This document shows, piece after piece, positions 33,707 to 41,068 of a stretch of 64,000 bases of DNA. The notes under the pieces were generated by a model, which did no database searches, was not told where the DNA came from, and saw only the letters and a program-made list of their open reading frames with translations. The position numbers were made by a program, and so were the translations under genes. Location of the stretch: positions 62,001-126,000 of the forward strand of contig NZ_CAIT01000007.1 of NCBI RefSeq assembly GCF_000296815.2. The letters run 5' to 3'. Source of the DNA: Fibrisoma limi BUZ 3. Lineage in GTDB: Bacteria; Bacteroidota; Bacteroidia; Cytophagales; Spirosomataceae. The stretch's first letter is position 1. Each line of letters opens with the position of its first letter.

Positions 33707-34005
33707 GATTTTGCAGGTGAAAACAGGTGAGCAATCCAGGCGATCAGGCCACCGATACACAGGCCACCCAGAAACCAGATGGCTACTATTCCAGTGTACC
33801 GGCCCGACCATCTGGGCAGGTAATCGTGACCGTCGGCATAGCCGTCGTATTCGATGTAGGTATGCTGCGGGGGAGCCGGTTGTCCAGCGCGATACTCCTG
33901 GTGGGCTTCCAGCAGGATCATGTGTAGTTGCCAAGCGTGCTGGCTGGGGTCATCCGTGAGTACGTAGGGACTCAGGGCCGGTTTCTGATTGCTGAGCTTA
34001 GCCAT
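33703..34005 (-). CDS. Early phage protein with C-terminal membrane segment
   Basis: 100 residues. A soluble N-terminal part with HAWQLHMILLEAHQEYRAG, a Tyr/Asp-rich middle, and a C-terminal hydrophobic segment (~74-94, GIVAIWFLGGLCIGGLIAWIAHL). It forms a string of 4-8 nt overlaps with neighbours on both sides, including the 50-residue membrane protein two genes on. The two could act together at the membrane. Unknown. Confidence 0.5.
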   Translation of the reverse strand: MAKLSNQKPALSPYVLTDDPSQHAWQLHMILLEAHQEYRAGQPAPPQHTYIEYDGYADGHDYLPRWSGRYTGIVAIWFLGGLCIGGLIAWIAHLFSPAKS

Positions 34006-34513
34006 TGATCATCTCCTTTCCCCGCATCGCCAGCCGACGTTCGTAGATGGCCCGGGCCAGATCAATGGTCGGCGCGTAGATGATTTGCTGATGAAGCTGT
34101 CCGTCTATGCGGAAGGGCTGAGCCCCCTTGCTGTACGCCCATTCGCGGGCAATCTCCCGAAACAGCGTATCCGTCAGCCGGATGGATTCGTAGTCGCCAT
34201 CGGGATCAGCGATAAAGTCAAATTCAGCTTCCAGATCGTTCAGGGCGGCAATGACTTCGTAGATGTGGTAGAGGGGCTTTAGTCGCGGGTGGGACGGTGA
34301 GCCGATATAGGTAGGCAGCCAGCGAATTACCTGATCGATGGTAAAGCGGGCAAATTCGCTGGTCAGACTCCGGTGGTGACCAAAGCTGGTAAGCTCCAGA
34401 CTGTGCTTAGCCGATCGGATACAGGCCGTCAACACCTGCCGGTAGCGGTTTTTTTCGGGGGTAGAAAGCCCCTGGCTGCTGACAAAAAGCAGCCCAATGC
34501 GGTCCAATGTCAT
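33998..34513 (-). CDS. Early phage protein, unknown
   Basis: 171 residues, no domain recognised. Helical with an acidic middle (IAALNDLEAEFDFIADPDGDYESIRL) and a basic C-terminus (ARAIYERRLAMRGKEMING). It overlaps the following gene by 8 nt. The reading frame and tight packing support a real gene. Confidence 0.5.
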   Translation of the reverse strand: MTLDRIGLLFVSSQGLSTPEKNRYRQVLTACIRSAKHSLELTSFGHHRSLTSEFARFTIDQVIRWLPTYIGSPSHPRLKPLYHIYEVIAALNDLEAEFDFIADPDGDYESIRLTDTLFREIAREWAYSKGAQPFRIDGQLHQQIIYAPTIDLARAIYERRLAMRGKEMING

Positions 34514-34533
34514 GGGGGTAGGGGTTGGTTTGG

Positions 34534-34788
34534 TTACAGGCTCAGAAAGCAGTAGCCCTGCATCGGGATGGCTTTGCGGCCGGTGCGGGCCCGGTGTTGT
34601 TTGAGCAGTCGTTTAAAACGGCCTTCGGAGATTTCAACCTGCCGAAAGGCTCCCAGAATCACGTAGCTACGCAGCGGTTTGGTCGACCAGGCGCCTTGGC
34701 CGGGCTGGGTAGTAACCGTGCCACGGCGGTAGCTGAGCGTCAGGGGCGAACGGGTACCCGTTCGAACGGTGTCGATGCGTACAAGCAT
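34534..34788 (-). CDS. Small basic early phage protein, unknown
   Basis: 84 residues, rich in Arg and Thr (VRIDTVRTGTRSPLTLSYRRG; GRFKRLLKQHRARTGRKAIP). The high positive charge would fit nucleic-acid binding but no fold is recognised. Gap of 4 nt to the HTH gene upstream. Confidence 0.45.
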   Translation of the reverse strand: MLVRIDTVRTGTRSPLTLSYRRGTVTTQPGQGAWSTKPLRSYVILGAFRQVEISEGRFKRLLKQHRARTGRKAIPMQGYCFLSL

Positions 34789-34792
34789 TGTA

Positions 34793-35101
34793 TCAGGCAG
34801 TTACAGCGGTTAGGAGTCGGTTGTTGACTTCATCGGTCTCCAGGTGTTTACCAGCCAGATACGCCCGGATGTCGTCGGCTTTGTAGAAGGGCTTTACGCC
34901 CCGGTACGTCGGTTGCAGCCGGTTCAGTTTGGTCAGCCGCCGGACGGTATGGGTCGAAACGCCTAGTGCTTTGGCGGTTTGGGTCAGAGAGAGCTGATCC
35001 TGACCCGTTAGCAGCGACTGCAGAAACTCGATCTGCTTACCCTGCCGCTCGACGATCTGTCGGAGCTGAGAAAATTCCTCGTGAGATGGGACGTTCAGCA
35101 T
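34793..35101 (-). CDS. HTH (excisionase/MerR-like) DNA-binding protein
   Basis: 102 residues. A short N-terminal coiled coil (FSQLRQIVERQGKQIEFLQSLL) precedes a helix-turn-helix of the HTH_17 type: LSLTQTAKALGVSTHTVRRLTKLNRLQP, followed by GVKPFYKADDIRAYL, the standard 'wing' of this group. In Bacteroidota prophages these proteins act as excisionases or early regulators. Here it is far from the integrase, so regulator is as likely as excisionase. Confidence 0.72.
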   Translation of the reverse strand: MLNVPSHEEFSQLRQIVERQGKQIEFLQSLLTGQDQLSLTQTAKALGVSTHTVRRLTKLNRLQPTYRGVKPFYKADDIRAYLAGKHLETDEVNNRLLTAVTA

Positions 35102-35106
35102 AGGAC

Positions 35107-35352
35107 TTAGGCAGTTGCATTAGCTTGAAACTGATGATGAACAAATTCCCTGTATAGCTCAGGAGATGTCCAGTAACGACGCTCCAATACATCCGCAAGC
35201 GCACACAGGACAGGGTTGTCAGCTCCGAAACTCAATTGCCCCATGATGTAATCGAGCGCTACCTCGTCCATTGGCTTTTGAGTCAGACCCAACAGATCGT
35301 TCAATAATTCAGCTTCCTGAACGATAAGCGAAAAGGCTTCGTGGTTGCTCAT
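35107..35352 (-). CDS. Small acidic early phage protein, unknown
   Basis: 81 residues (MSNHEAFSLIVQEAELLNDLLGLTQKPMDEVALDYIMGQL...), helical and acidic, no family recognised. It overlaps the KilA-N gene's stop by 4 nt. Confidence 0.5.
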   Translation of the reverse strand: MSNHEAFSLIVQEAELLNDLLGLTQKPMDEVALDYIMGQLSFGADNPVLCALADVLERRYWTSPELYREFVHHQFQANATA

Positions 35353-36137
35353 GATTTGGAAAGTATGGTTTGAGTCGATGACTGCGAACGCACTCCGCTT
35401 TCTTTCAGAGCCTTAGCTACGGAACGGGCCGCTGACAAACAGGCCGTTTCACATTCGGCGTTACCCCACAGGTTGTTATGCTCAATGGTATGCTGGGCAA
35501 TCTTTTCGGAGAGGTTGACGGCGGCCAGTTCCAGCTCATTCATGTGGTCACGGATGTTTTCCGACTTTTCCAGGCCCTTTTTGTGGCGAACCACTTCGCT
35601 GGTACCACCGTAGAGAGGCATGTACGTAGCGTTGGTGCAGTTGCGAAATCCTTCGCGTCGAACCCCATGCTTTCCCAAGGTGGAGGCAAAGGCTTTGCGC
35701 TGGGAAACGCTCTTGATTCGCTGTTCAATCCAGCGATCATCCTTACCCTGCTTTTGCCAGCCCCTGACGGCCCGCTCCTGGCCACGGGTTAGGGCCAGTT
35801 CGGGATTCGTTTCCTCTTCGAGTCGTTCGAGAAAGGCCTGGTTGACGGCGATGTGTAGTTCAGGGTTAAGCCATTTGGCGTATGACAGCGCAAGATTCTT
35901 ATGCGCCCAGGTGCCACCATCATGCCGACCACGCTTTGATTTCAAAACCCCCATTTTTGGGGTATTTAAAATTCCGCACAGCGTGTCGATTAGTTCCTCC
36001 GTCGCTTCCCGATTCTGCCAATCGTTTGGCGATTTCTTAGAAGGACTTCCCATCGCTTTCCATAGATCAGTAAGACTGACCAGTCCGCCAGAATCTTGAC
36101 GAACCGACACTTCGGAGTTGTTAAGGTGTACAAGCAT
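35349..36137 (-). CDS. KilA-N domain protein
   Basis: 262 residues from ATG 36137 (ATG 36164 is also possible and would overlap the previous gene by 23 nt). The KilA-N domain fills the first ~115 residues: VSVRQDSGGLVSLTDLWKAMG, NDWQNREATEELI, a Gly/Arg loop GRHDGGTWAHKNLALSYAKWLNPEL and VNQAFLERLEE, all typical. The C-terminal half is a separate helical domain. KilA-N proteins are DNA-binding phage regulators or antirepressors. It is the second gene of the early operon, which fits a regulatory role. Confidence 0.85.
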   Translation of the reverse strand: MLVHLNNSEVSVRQDSGGLVSLTDLWKAMGSPSKKSPNDWQNREATEELIDTLCGILNTPKMGVLKSKRGRHDGGTWAHKNLALSYAKWLNPELHIAVNQAFLERLEEETNPELALTRGQERAVRGWQKQGKDDRWIEQRIKSVSQRKAFASTLGKHGVRREGFRNCTNATYMPLYGGTSEVVRHKKGLEKSENIRDHMNELELAAVNLSEKIAQHTIEHNNLWGNAECETACLSAARSVAKALKESGVRSQSSTQTILSKS

Positions 36138-36141
36138 AGCT

Positions 36142-36390
36142 TTAGGCAGTTTGAGGTTGAGCATAAGGATCGTGCGCTTCCATCCATTCGACTTCTGCTT
36201 CAAACAGAGAGGTAAATCCATTCATCTTGTTGCGAAAAGTGCCGGGCGTAACATGATGAGCTTCGCAGAAAGCTTTTTGCGCAATCTGTCGTTGGGAGTG
36301 ATTCATCCGTTCATAAGCTACTCTGAACCGTGACATTAGGCTTTTTGACCGTTTGCTCATTCTGTTTTGTTTGTTATCTTTGGCTGTCAT
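36142..36390 (-). CDS. Cro-like early regulator
   Basis: 82 residues, basic, with an HTH-like segment HSQRQIAQKAFCEAHHVTPGTFRNKMNGF. It is the first gene of the leftward early operon, divergent from the CI-like repressor, and an operator overlaps its start codon. That is the genetic position of Cro or CII-type switch proteins. The family is not certain. Confidence 0.6.
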   Translation of the reverse strand: MTAKDNKQNRMSKRSKSLMSRFRVAYERMNHSQRQIAQKAFCEAHHVTPGTFRNKMNGFTSLFEAEVEWMEAHDPYAQPQTA

Positions 36391-36478
36391 ACGTTTGTCA
36401 TGTCAATATCAATTGATGTCATGCGTTTGACATGCACAAATGTATAACCAATGTCATGATATTGTCAATAGTTGACAA
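36385..36478. promoter_or_regulatory. Operator array of the lysis-lysogeny switch
   Basis: The divergent gap is packed with TGTCA/TGACA half-sites: TGTCATACGTTTGTCA at 36385-36400 (over the Cro-like start), TGTCATGCGTTTGACA at 36417-36432, TGTCATGATATTGTCA at 36452-36467 and the perfect palindrome TTGTCAATAGTTGACAA at 36462-36478. Likely bound by the CI-like and Cro-like proteins. Confidence 0.75.
36437..36444 (-). promoter_or_regulatory. -7 element of the leftward early promoter
   Basis: On the - strand TACATTTG exactly matches the Bacteroidota -7 consensus TAnnTTTG, with a TTG 21 nt upstream, within the third and fourth operators. It lies 46 nt before the Cro-like ATG and between operators, so repressor binding would block it. 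Confidence 0.6.
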
Positions 36479-36506
36479 ATTATATTTTCAATTTATATCA
36501 TGATAT

Positions 36507-37346
36507 ATGCTAGAAGTCATTGATTTAGAAGTGGAAAGCTATCAAGAGTCTGCTATACGAATGTCTTTGTTTATCGACTCAAGTGGTAAATCCCAGTCTG
36601 ATATTGCTCGAATTACAGGTTTAGCGCCGGCTACTTTATCAAGAATTGCCAAGGGAAAACAGGTAATGGGCAAAAATGTCATTGACACGATTGTCAAGCA
36701 CTTTGATGTCAATGCTCAGTGGTTAGAAACAGGAGAGGGAGAAATGGGAAGTGCGAAAGAAAGAGCGCCACATCATTTAAGCTGGAAGGCCGATACATTA
36801 AATGAAGCTAGTCCAGTTGATCTGGTAGACGAAACTGAGGTTAGCTACAATTCCAAGGGTATTGAGTTTCGGGAACTGGAAAACGGCATGGTGCTGATGA
36901 CCATTACGCTGGTGCCTGAATTCGCCTATGCTTCTTACCCTCATGGGTGGCGTGATCCGGAGTATCTGGTCGAGCTACCCAAATATTCAATCGTGCTGCC
37001 CAGGCGTGAGCAGGGTTTTTTCCGGGCGTTTGAAGTACGGGGGGATTCGATGGACGACGGCACAAAGTATTCGATCAGTCATGGCGACGTAGCCATCGGC
37101 CGGCGAATTGAACCGGACCTATGGAATCAGAAGCTATACAATAATGGGGGTACAGATTTTATAATTGTCACCCACGATGGCGTAATCTGTAAGCGTATCA
37201 TCGGGCATGACATCCCGCAAGGCGTAATTACCTGCGCTTCCCGGAATCCGAATAAAACCGAGTTTCCAAACTTTCCCATCCGGCTGTCTGAAGTATACGA
37301 ACTGTACAAGATCAGGAAAGTGGACAGGGACTGGAATCATCGTTAG
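36507..37346 (+). CDS. CI-like repressor (HTH-XRE plus S24 peptidase-like domain)
   Basis: 279 residues. HTH domain at ~17-75 (SQSDIARITGLAPATLSRIAKGKQ). The C-terminal half is S24/LexA-like: VRGDSMDDG with Ser181 and VICKRI with Lys229, the expected Ser-Lys dyad. I do not see a clear Ala-Gly cleavage site before Ser181, so self-cleavage is uncertain. It is transcribed rightwards, divergent from the early operon, over the shared operator array. It maintains lysogeny. A TATATTTT at 36481-36488 is a possible -7 element. Confidence 0.88.
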   Translation: MLEVIDLEVESYQESAIRMSLFIDSSGKSQSDIARITGLAPATLSRIAKGKQVMGKNVIDTIVKHFDVNAQWLETGEGEMGSAKERAPHHLSWKADTLNEASPVDLVDETEVSYNSKGIEFRELENGMVLMTITLVPEFAYASYPHGWRDPEYLVELPKYSIVLPRREQGFFRAFEVRGDSMDDGTKYSISHGDVAIGRRIEPDLWNQKLYNNGGTDFIIVTHDGVICKRIIGHDIPQGVITCASRNPNKTEFPNFPIRLSEVYELYKIRKVDRDWNHR

Positions 37347-37383
37347 AACACACCTACTTTAAAATTACTAACCACATAAAATC

Positions 37384-37971
37384 ATGAAAAAACTGACTCT
37401 ACTTTTTTTGCTCGGTGTATGTTTTTGTAGCTGCTCTACCAAACTACGGCCCGTCAAAGTGATCGACGGCAAACTCATGGGTGTCTTGCCCTTGAAAGAT
37501 GGTAAAGTCACCTATATAGTCACAGAAACAGTTAATAATGCCAGTGACCTTGAGTTATTTCGCCAAACCCGGCGGTGGGCGGCCTTTCGCGTAGCCAGCC
37601 CCAGTGACGTATTCAAACTGGGGGATGCTGTTACCAAGGACGTAATTGGATCGGGTTATTTCAATGGAATCTTCCTGAACAAGGGAAGTTACGCCGGCCC
37701 GCTGGGCAACTACGTCGTTACGGTAGAGTGCAACCAAGGGGCTTACCGGGCAACGCTGTCAAACTTTCGCATTGACCACTTAATCACCAAGACGGGCGTG
37801 AACAACCAGGTGTCAGGATACGCTATTGAAGCAGGTACCCAGCTTTACAACGATAAGCTAGTGGTTGAATACTTCAAGGCTATCGACCGCAATGTTCAAT
37901 CGCTATTGGCTTCGTTAAAAGAATTTGTCAATGAAAACGCTGCCACGAATATTCCATCCGCGCAACGCTGA
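37384..37971 (+). CDS. Lipoprotein, DUF4468-like
   Basis: 195 residues. A lipoprotein-type signal MKKLTLLFLLGVCFCSCSTK with Cys-rich lipobox. The region LELFRQTRRWAAFRVASPSDVFKLGDAVTKDVIGSGYF resembles the DUF4468 (TBP-like fold) pattern of Bacteroidota exported proteins. It sits downstream of the repressor on the same strand and could be expressed in the lysogen. Probable outer-membrane or periplasmic lipoprotein; role unknown. Confidence 0.65.
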   Translation: MKKLTLLFLLGVCFCSCSTKLRPVKVIDGKLMGVLPLKDGKVTYIVTETVNNASDLELFRQTRRWAAFRVASPSDVFKLGDAVTKDVIGSGYFNGIFLNKGSYAGPLGNYVVTVECNQGAYRATLSNFRIDHLITKTGVNNQVSGYAIEAGTQLYNDKLVVEYFKAIDRNVQSLLASLKEFVNENAATNIPSAQR

Positions 37972-38068
37972 CTTGATTGCTATGCCCCTAGCGCTGTCAG
38001 CGATCCGGCAGTTTTACACGATAGAGTACAAGATTGAACGGTAATAGCGTCATTAACCACACCATTGA

Positions 38069-38662
38069 ATGAAGAGATTTTTACTGCTACTGCTCTTATT
38101 GCCTACCCTTGCTTTTGCTCAGAAGCGAAAATACACGATGGCTGACGTGCCGATGGCACCAATTGACTCTGTTACAGGTCACGTTGCCTATATCGGTGTT
38201 GTAGAAGTCCCTGGGGCTACGGCCGATCAGCTCTACACCCGGGCCAAAGCTTACCTATTCAAGACATTCGTCAATGCCAGCGCCGTTATTCAGGTCGACG
38301 ATAAGTCGGGTGGTTTGTTGGCTGGTAAAGGACTGGTACTCCTGCCCGGTGAAACTGCCTCGAAACAAGCCTTCCGCGCAGCCATGCTGGGGCCAGGCGC
38401 TGGCGATGGTATTTACTACCGGCTTCCCATCGAATTCAGGTTTAAAGACGGCAAATACCGCTACGAGATCAGCCATATTCAGATAGTGATGGGGGCCACG
38501 ACGATCAACCTGGACGATCACCCCATTCCAAAATTCGATCCAAGCCAGAAGATCAGTGAAGGTCAGTACAAAAAGTACATGCAAACGCATGAAATGTTCC
38601 AAACCTTTATTGATAACCTTAAACTGGCCATGAAGCAGACGGCCGGCAAAGAAGACTGGTAA
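38069..38662 (+). CDS. Secreted DUF4468-like protein
   Basis: 197 residues. Signal peptide MKRFLLLLLLLPTLAFA|Q. The core VEVPGATADQLYTRAKAYLFKTF, VIQVDDKSGGLLAGKG and YRYEISHIQI is a good match to the DUF4468 TBP-like fold. It is a second, diverged relative of the upstream lipoprotein. Predicted periplasmic. Conserved in free-living Bacteroidota chromosomes, so it may be lysogenic-conversion cargo. Confidence 0.7.
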   Translation: MKRFLLLLLLLPTLAFAQKRKYTMADVPMAPIDSVTGHVAYIGVVEVPGATADQLYTRAKAYLFKTFVNASAVIQVDDKSGGLLAGKGLVLLPGETASKQAFRAAMLGPGAGDGIYYRLPIEFRFKDGKYRYEISHIQIVMGATTINLDDHPIPKFDPSQKISEGQYKKYMQTHEMFQTFIDNLKLAMKQTAGKEDW

Positions 38663-38689
38663 CACACCTAATTAAAACCACACCTTACA

Positions 38690-38929
38690 ATGGGAGAACT
38701 CATCTTTCTGGCTATCGCTGGACCGGTAATCTGGTACGCCATCGCCACGACCCAAAAACGTAGCCGTCAGGAAGATCAACTCCGGGAAGCCTATCATCAA
38801 GCCTTACGTAGTGGGGATAAAGCACTGGCCTTACAACGAGGTCGAGATTATTATGGCTTTATGCGAAGAGGGAAGTTAACAATCTACGACGAACAGGCCA
38901 TTGCCAACGATCTGAGTACAATGGTATAA
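38690..38929 (+). CDS. Small membrane-anchored protein, unknown
   Basis: 79 residues. An N-terminal hydrophobic segment (ELIFLAIAGPVIWYAIATT) precedes a basic helical domain (QREDQLREAYHQALRSGDKALALQRGRDYYGF-like). The second part resembles small helical modules attached to membrane proteins in Bacteroidota. It follows the DUF4468 gene by 28 nt and ends just before a terminator. Confidence 0.5.
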   Translation: MGELIFLAIAGPVIWYAIATTQKRSRQEDQLREAYHQALRSGDKALALQRGRDYYGFMRRGKLTIYDEQAIANDLSTMV

Positions 38930-38978
38930 ATCTCACTGGCGATCTGTAGGACGCCAGTATTACGGTGGATACAGAAAC

Positions 38979-39006
38979 GCCCGGCTCCCTGGGCCGGGCA
39001 GTTTTT
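38979..39006 (+). terminator. Rho-independent terminator after 38929
   Basis: GCCCGGC (38979-38985), loop TCCCTGG, GCCGGGC (38993-38999), then AG and five T (39002-39006). It ends the transcript running from the repressor through the DUF4468-like genes. Confidence 0.85.
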
Positions 39007-39036
39007 AGAATTTTTTATAGTTATCGCTATCTCGAT

Positions 39037-39777
39037 ATGGGCAAGCTTTTCATCTTATTCACCTATTTATCAATTGCGCTTTCTTCATCGTGCGCCTTCA
39101 GCACCTGCATTGTAATCTACAGAACGGACAAGGAAATAATTGTCGGAGCAGACAGTCGTCGACTTGCCTTCGTGTTTAACGAAAAAACCAATCAGTTTCG
39201 AGATGTAACGTTTGATAATTTCTGTAAGATTCGCCACCAAGGCAGCATCAATTACGCTGTTGCTGGCTTTAATGATGATTTATTGCACGAAGTGGCTATG
39301 CAGGCCAGTAAAGGCAAAAATGATCTGGCTAAGGTGGCTGCGGATTACATAAAATTGCTTACACCTCGTTTAGAGGCAAGTGCAGAGGCCTTTCGCCGTC
39401 AGGACATTAATAAATACAAGGAGCGTTTTCAGGAACCCGCTATTGCCGATGTCGCCTTCTTTGGCTTTGACAAGGGGAAGCCCGTTGTTATCTATTTAAT
39501 GTTCTTGATTACCACCCCACCCAATCAACCAGTTCGGATTAGGTCAGAATATAAAGTCGACCAGCATGTGACACTGCTTGGGGTGTTTGGTGAAATCGTA
39601 AAAATGCCCTTTAATAACGTCATGGCGGAGCTGAAAAAGAATCCCGTCACTGCGATACGTCGCTTTATCGGCCTAGAAAACAAAGCAAACCCTATGTGGG
39701 TTGGAGGGCCCATTGATGTGATGCGTGTTAACGTACAGGGACGAACCTGGGTAGCCAAAAAGAAAATTTGTGGATAA
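39037..39777 (+). CDS. Secreted proteasome-like (Ntn hydrolase fold) protein
   Basis: 246 residues from ATG 39037, which begins a signal peptide (MGKLFILFTYLSIALSSSCAFS); an upstream in-frame start would run through the terminator. STCIVIYRTDKEIIVGADSRRLAF closely resembles the N-terminus of proteasome beta subunits (TTI...DGVVLAADSR). INYAVAGFNDDLLHEVAM also fits the family. A Thr or Cys exposed after signal cleavage could be the nucleophile. Such an exported stand-alone Ntn protein has no assigned role that I know. Stop codons of this and the convergent next gene are 1 nt apart. Confidence 0.6.
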   Translation: MGKLFILFTYLSIALSSSCAFSTCIVIYRTDKEIIVGADSRRLAFVFNEKTNQFRDVTFDNFCKIRHQGSINYAVAGFNDDLLHEVAMQASKGKNDLAKVAADYIKLLTPRLEASAEAFRRQDINKYKERFQEPAIADVAFFGFDKGKPVVIYLMFLITTPPNQPVRIRSEYKVDQHVTLLGVFGEIVKMPFNNVMAELKKNPVTAIRRFIGLENKANPMWVGGPIDVMRVNVQGRTWVAKKKICG

Positions 39778-39778
39778 G

Positions 39779-40021
39779 CTATTGAGCGCTTTTCAGCCAC
39801 TTTTCTTGCTTCTCAAATAGTGTATTGCCAACACCAGTATCATAAATTACCCTAATCTTAGGATAAACGTTACTGGAAAGGGGTTTCTTGACTCTGGTCG
39901 ACTCCTTAGTTAGAATAGGTTTTTTGCGTCGAATTGATGTCGAGCTATGAGAAGCCTTAAACGGTTCTTCGAAAGTCGAACCCATCAGCAAGGTTAAGCA
40001 AAACAGAACAACAGTTTTCAT
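39779..40021 (-). CDS. Small secreted basic protein, unknown
   Basis: 80 residues with a signal peptide (MKTVVLFCLTLLMGSTFEEP) and a basic, Ser/Thr/Lys-rich mature part (STSIRRKKPILTKESTRVKK). No domain recognised. Convergent with the Ntn-like gene. Confidence 0.5.
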   Translation of the reverse strand: MKTVVLFCLTLLMGSTFEEPFKASHSSTSIRRKKPILTKESTRVKKPLSSNVYPKIRVIYDTGVGNTLFEKQEKWLKSAQ

Positions 40022-40067
40022 GGTACGATGGTCCTAGCAATTTCAATAAACTACCTCTTTAAAAAGA

Positions 40068-40211
40068 ATGTCACAAGAGCAGAAACCTCAACAGTCACCT
40101 GCCCCCAGGCCCCAAAGTGATCCGAAGCCGGCACCTTCCAGGCCTCGCGTAGATACCAATCGGCAGGAGCAACGCAGTGACCGTACACCTTACGAACGAA
40201 AAGACCGATAA
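40068..40211 (+). CDS. 47-residue Pro/Gln/Arg-rich ORF
   Basis: A short frame, MSQEQKPQQSPAPRPQSDPK... to ERKDR, apparently disordered, rich in Pro, Gln, Arg and Asp. No family. Its composition differs from random sequence in this AT-rich stretch, and a second short ORF follows 11 nt on in the same direction. Coding is possible but unproven. Confidence 0.35.
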   Translation: MSQEQKPQQSPAPRPQSDPKPAPSRPRVDTNRQEQRSDRTPYERKDR

Positions 40212-40222
40212 CAACAACGATT

Positions 40223-40381
40223 ATGGCTAAAAAACGTGACGACCAAACTGGACGGAATTCCAAAAAAGGTCAGGTAATGATTAAAGAGGAGAAGGAGCGC
40301 CCTCGTACGAATACCAACCGGACTGAATTTCGCTACAAGGACAGCAAAAGCGACGATAAGAAAAACAGCAACAAGGAATAA
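40223..40381 (+). CDS. 52-residue Lys/Asn-rich ORF
   Basis: MAKKRDDQTGRNSKKGQVMI... ends in a Lys/Asp/Ser/Asn-rich tail. Highly charged, probably disordered. The last 49 nt are antisense to the end of the convergent membrane protein gene. Pairing with the ORF at 40068 suggests a two-gene transcript. Low certainty. Confidence 0.35.
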   Translation: MAKKRDDQTGRNSKKGQVMIKEEKERPRTNTNRTEFRYKDSKSDDKKNSNKE

Positions 40382-40941
40382 ACAGCTATGCCCACTAAGG
40401 GGAGATAACAGATTCTTTCTGCTGAATCATTAAAAATTTTAAGCCGCTGAGCATTAACGGTTCGGTTTCTTATGATTCGGCAGTTGTAGTTTTCGATTTC
40501 ATTTAAATACAAATTTTGAAGCGTGGCTTTTGCGTCGGCGTCCTCGTCGGTGAACATGTGATCGACAAGTAAATCCTGTGGAAAACTCCCCATAGGATCG
40601 TACGATTTGGGAAGGACAATGTCGATAAAGCGAAATAAAATGACTGCTGCGTAAATACAGCAGACTCCCACCGTACAAAGCTTTGGATCGAATACGCCCT
40701 TTGGGTCGAAATTCACAAAGAGATATGCCGTTAAGGCAGTCAATAACGTAGCAGTCAGAGTGATGAACGAGATGGATTTGGAAGTTGTCACATCAAAGTT
40801 TTTGATAGTATCATCCAGTCGCTTCTCAGCCTGGGCAAATATGAATTTCAAATCATCTAAGTCGACGTTTTTCAAATTCTCAAACTCCGCTCGCCAATCC
40901 TCCCTAAGCTCAACTTTTTCTTCGTTTACCGATGTATCCAT
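40333..40941 (-). CDS. Membrane protein with SLATT/PycTM-like layout
   Basis: 202 residues. A cytoplasmic helix (FIFAQAEKRLDDTIKNFDVTTSKSISF) leads into two close TM segments (~62-80 and ~88-107), a soluble loop of ~60 residues, a basic helix (NCRIIRNRTVNAQRLKIF) and a final TM hairpin (~178-202). This arrangement recalls the 2TM effector domains of SLATT and Pycsar-type defence systems, though no catalytic motif proves it. It is divergent from the HNH gene across 127 bp in the AT-rich cargo region beside the integrase. Confidence 0.5.
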   Translation of the reverse strand: MDTSVNEEKVELREDWRAEFENLKNVDLDDLKFIFAQAEKRLDDTIKNFDVTTSKSISFITLTATLLTALTAYLFVNFDPKGVFDPKLCTVGVCCIYAAVILFRFIDIVLPKSYDPMGSFPQDLLVDHMFTDEDADAKATLQNLYLNEIENYNCRIIRNRTVNAQRLKIFNDSAERICYLPLVGIAVYSLLLFFLSSLLLSL

Positions 40942-41068
40942 AATGGTTAGTAGCTGACTTAACTAGTCCAGTGCTACCGCTAAAATACCAGATTGTAAAA
41001 GGTGATTATCATTTTTTTCAAGGCAAATGAGATCCACTACGTTTTAAACCTTTCTCGATCTAAATCAT

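Noticed and set aside
33305-33934. Longer form of the 33305-33706 gene starting at 33934
   Set aside because: The extra 76 codons run through another well-packed gene in a different frame and read as a shadow; ATG 33706 overlaps the upstream stop.
40051-40263. - strand 70-codon ORF
   Set aside because: It overlaps two + strand short ORFs and has no signal, domain or plausible start context; still uncertain because the + ORFs are themselves weak.
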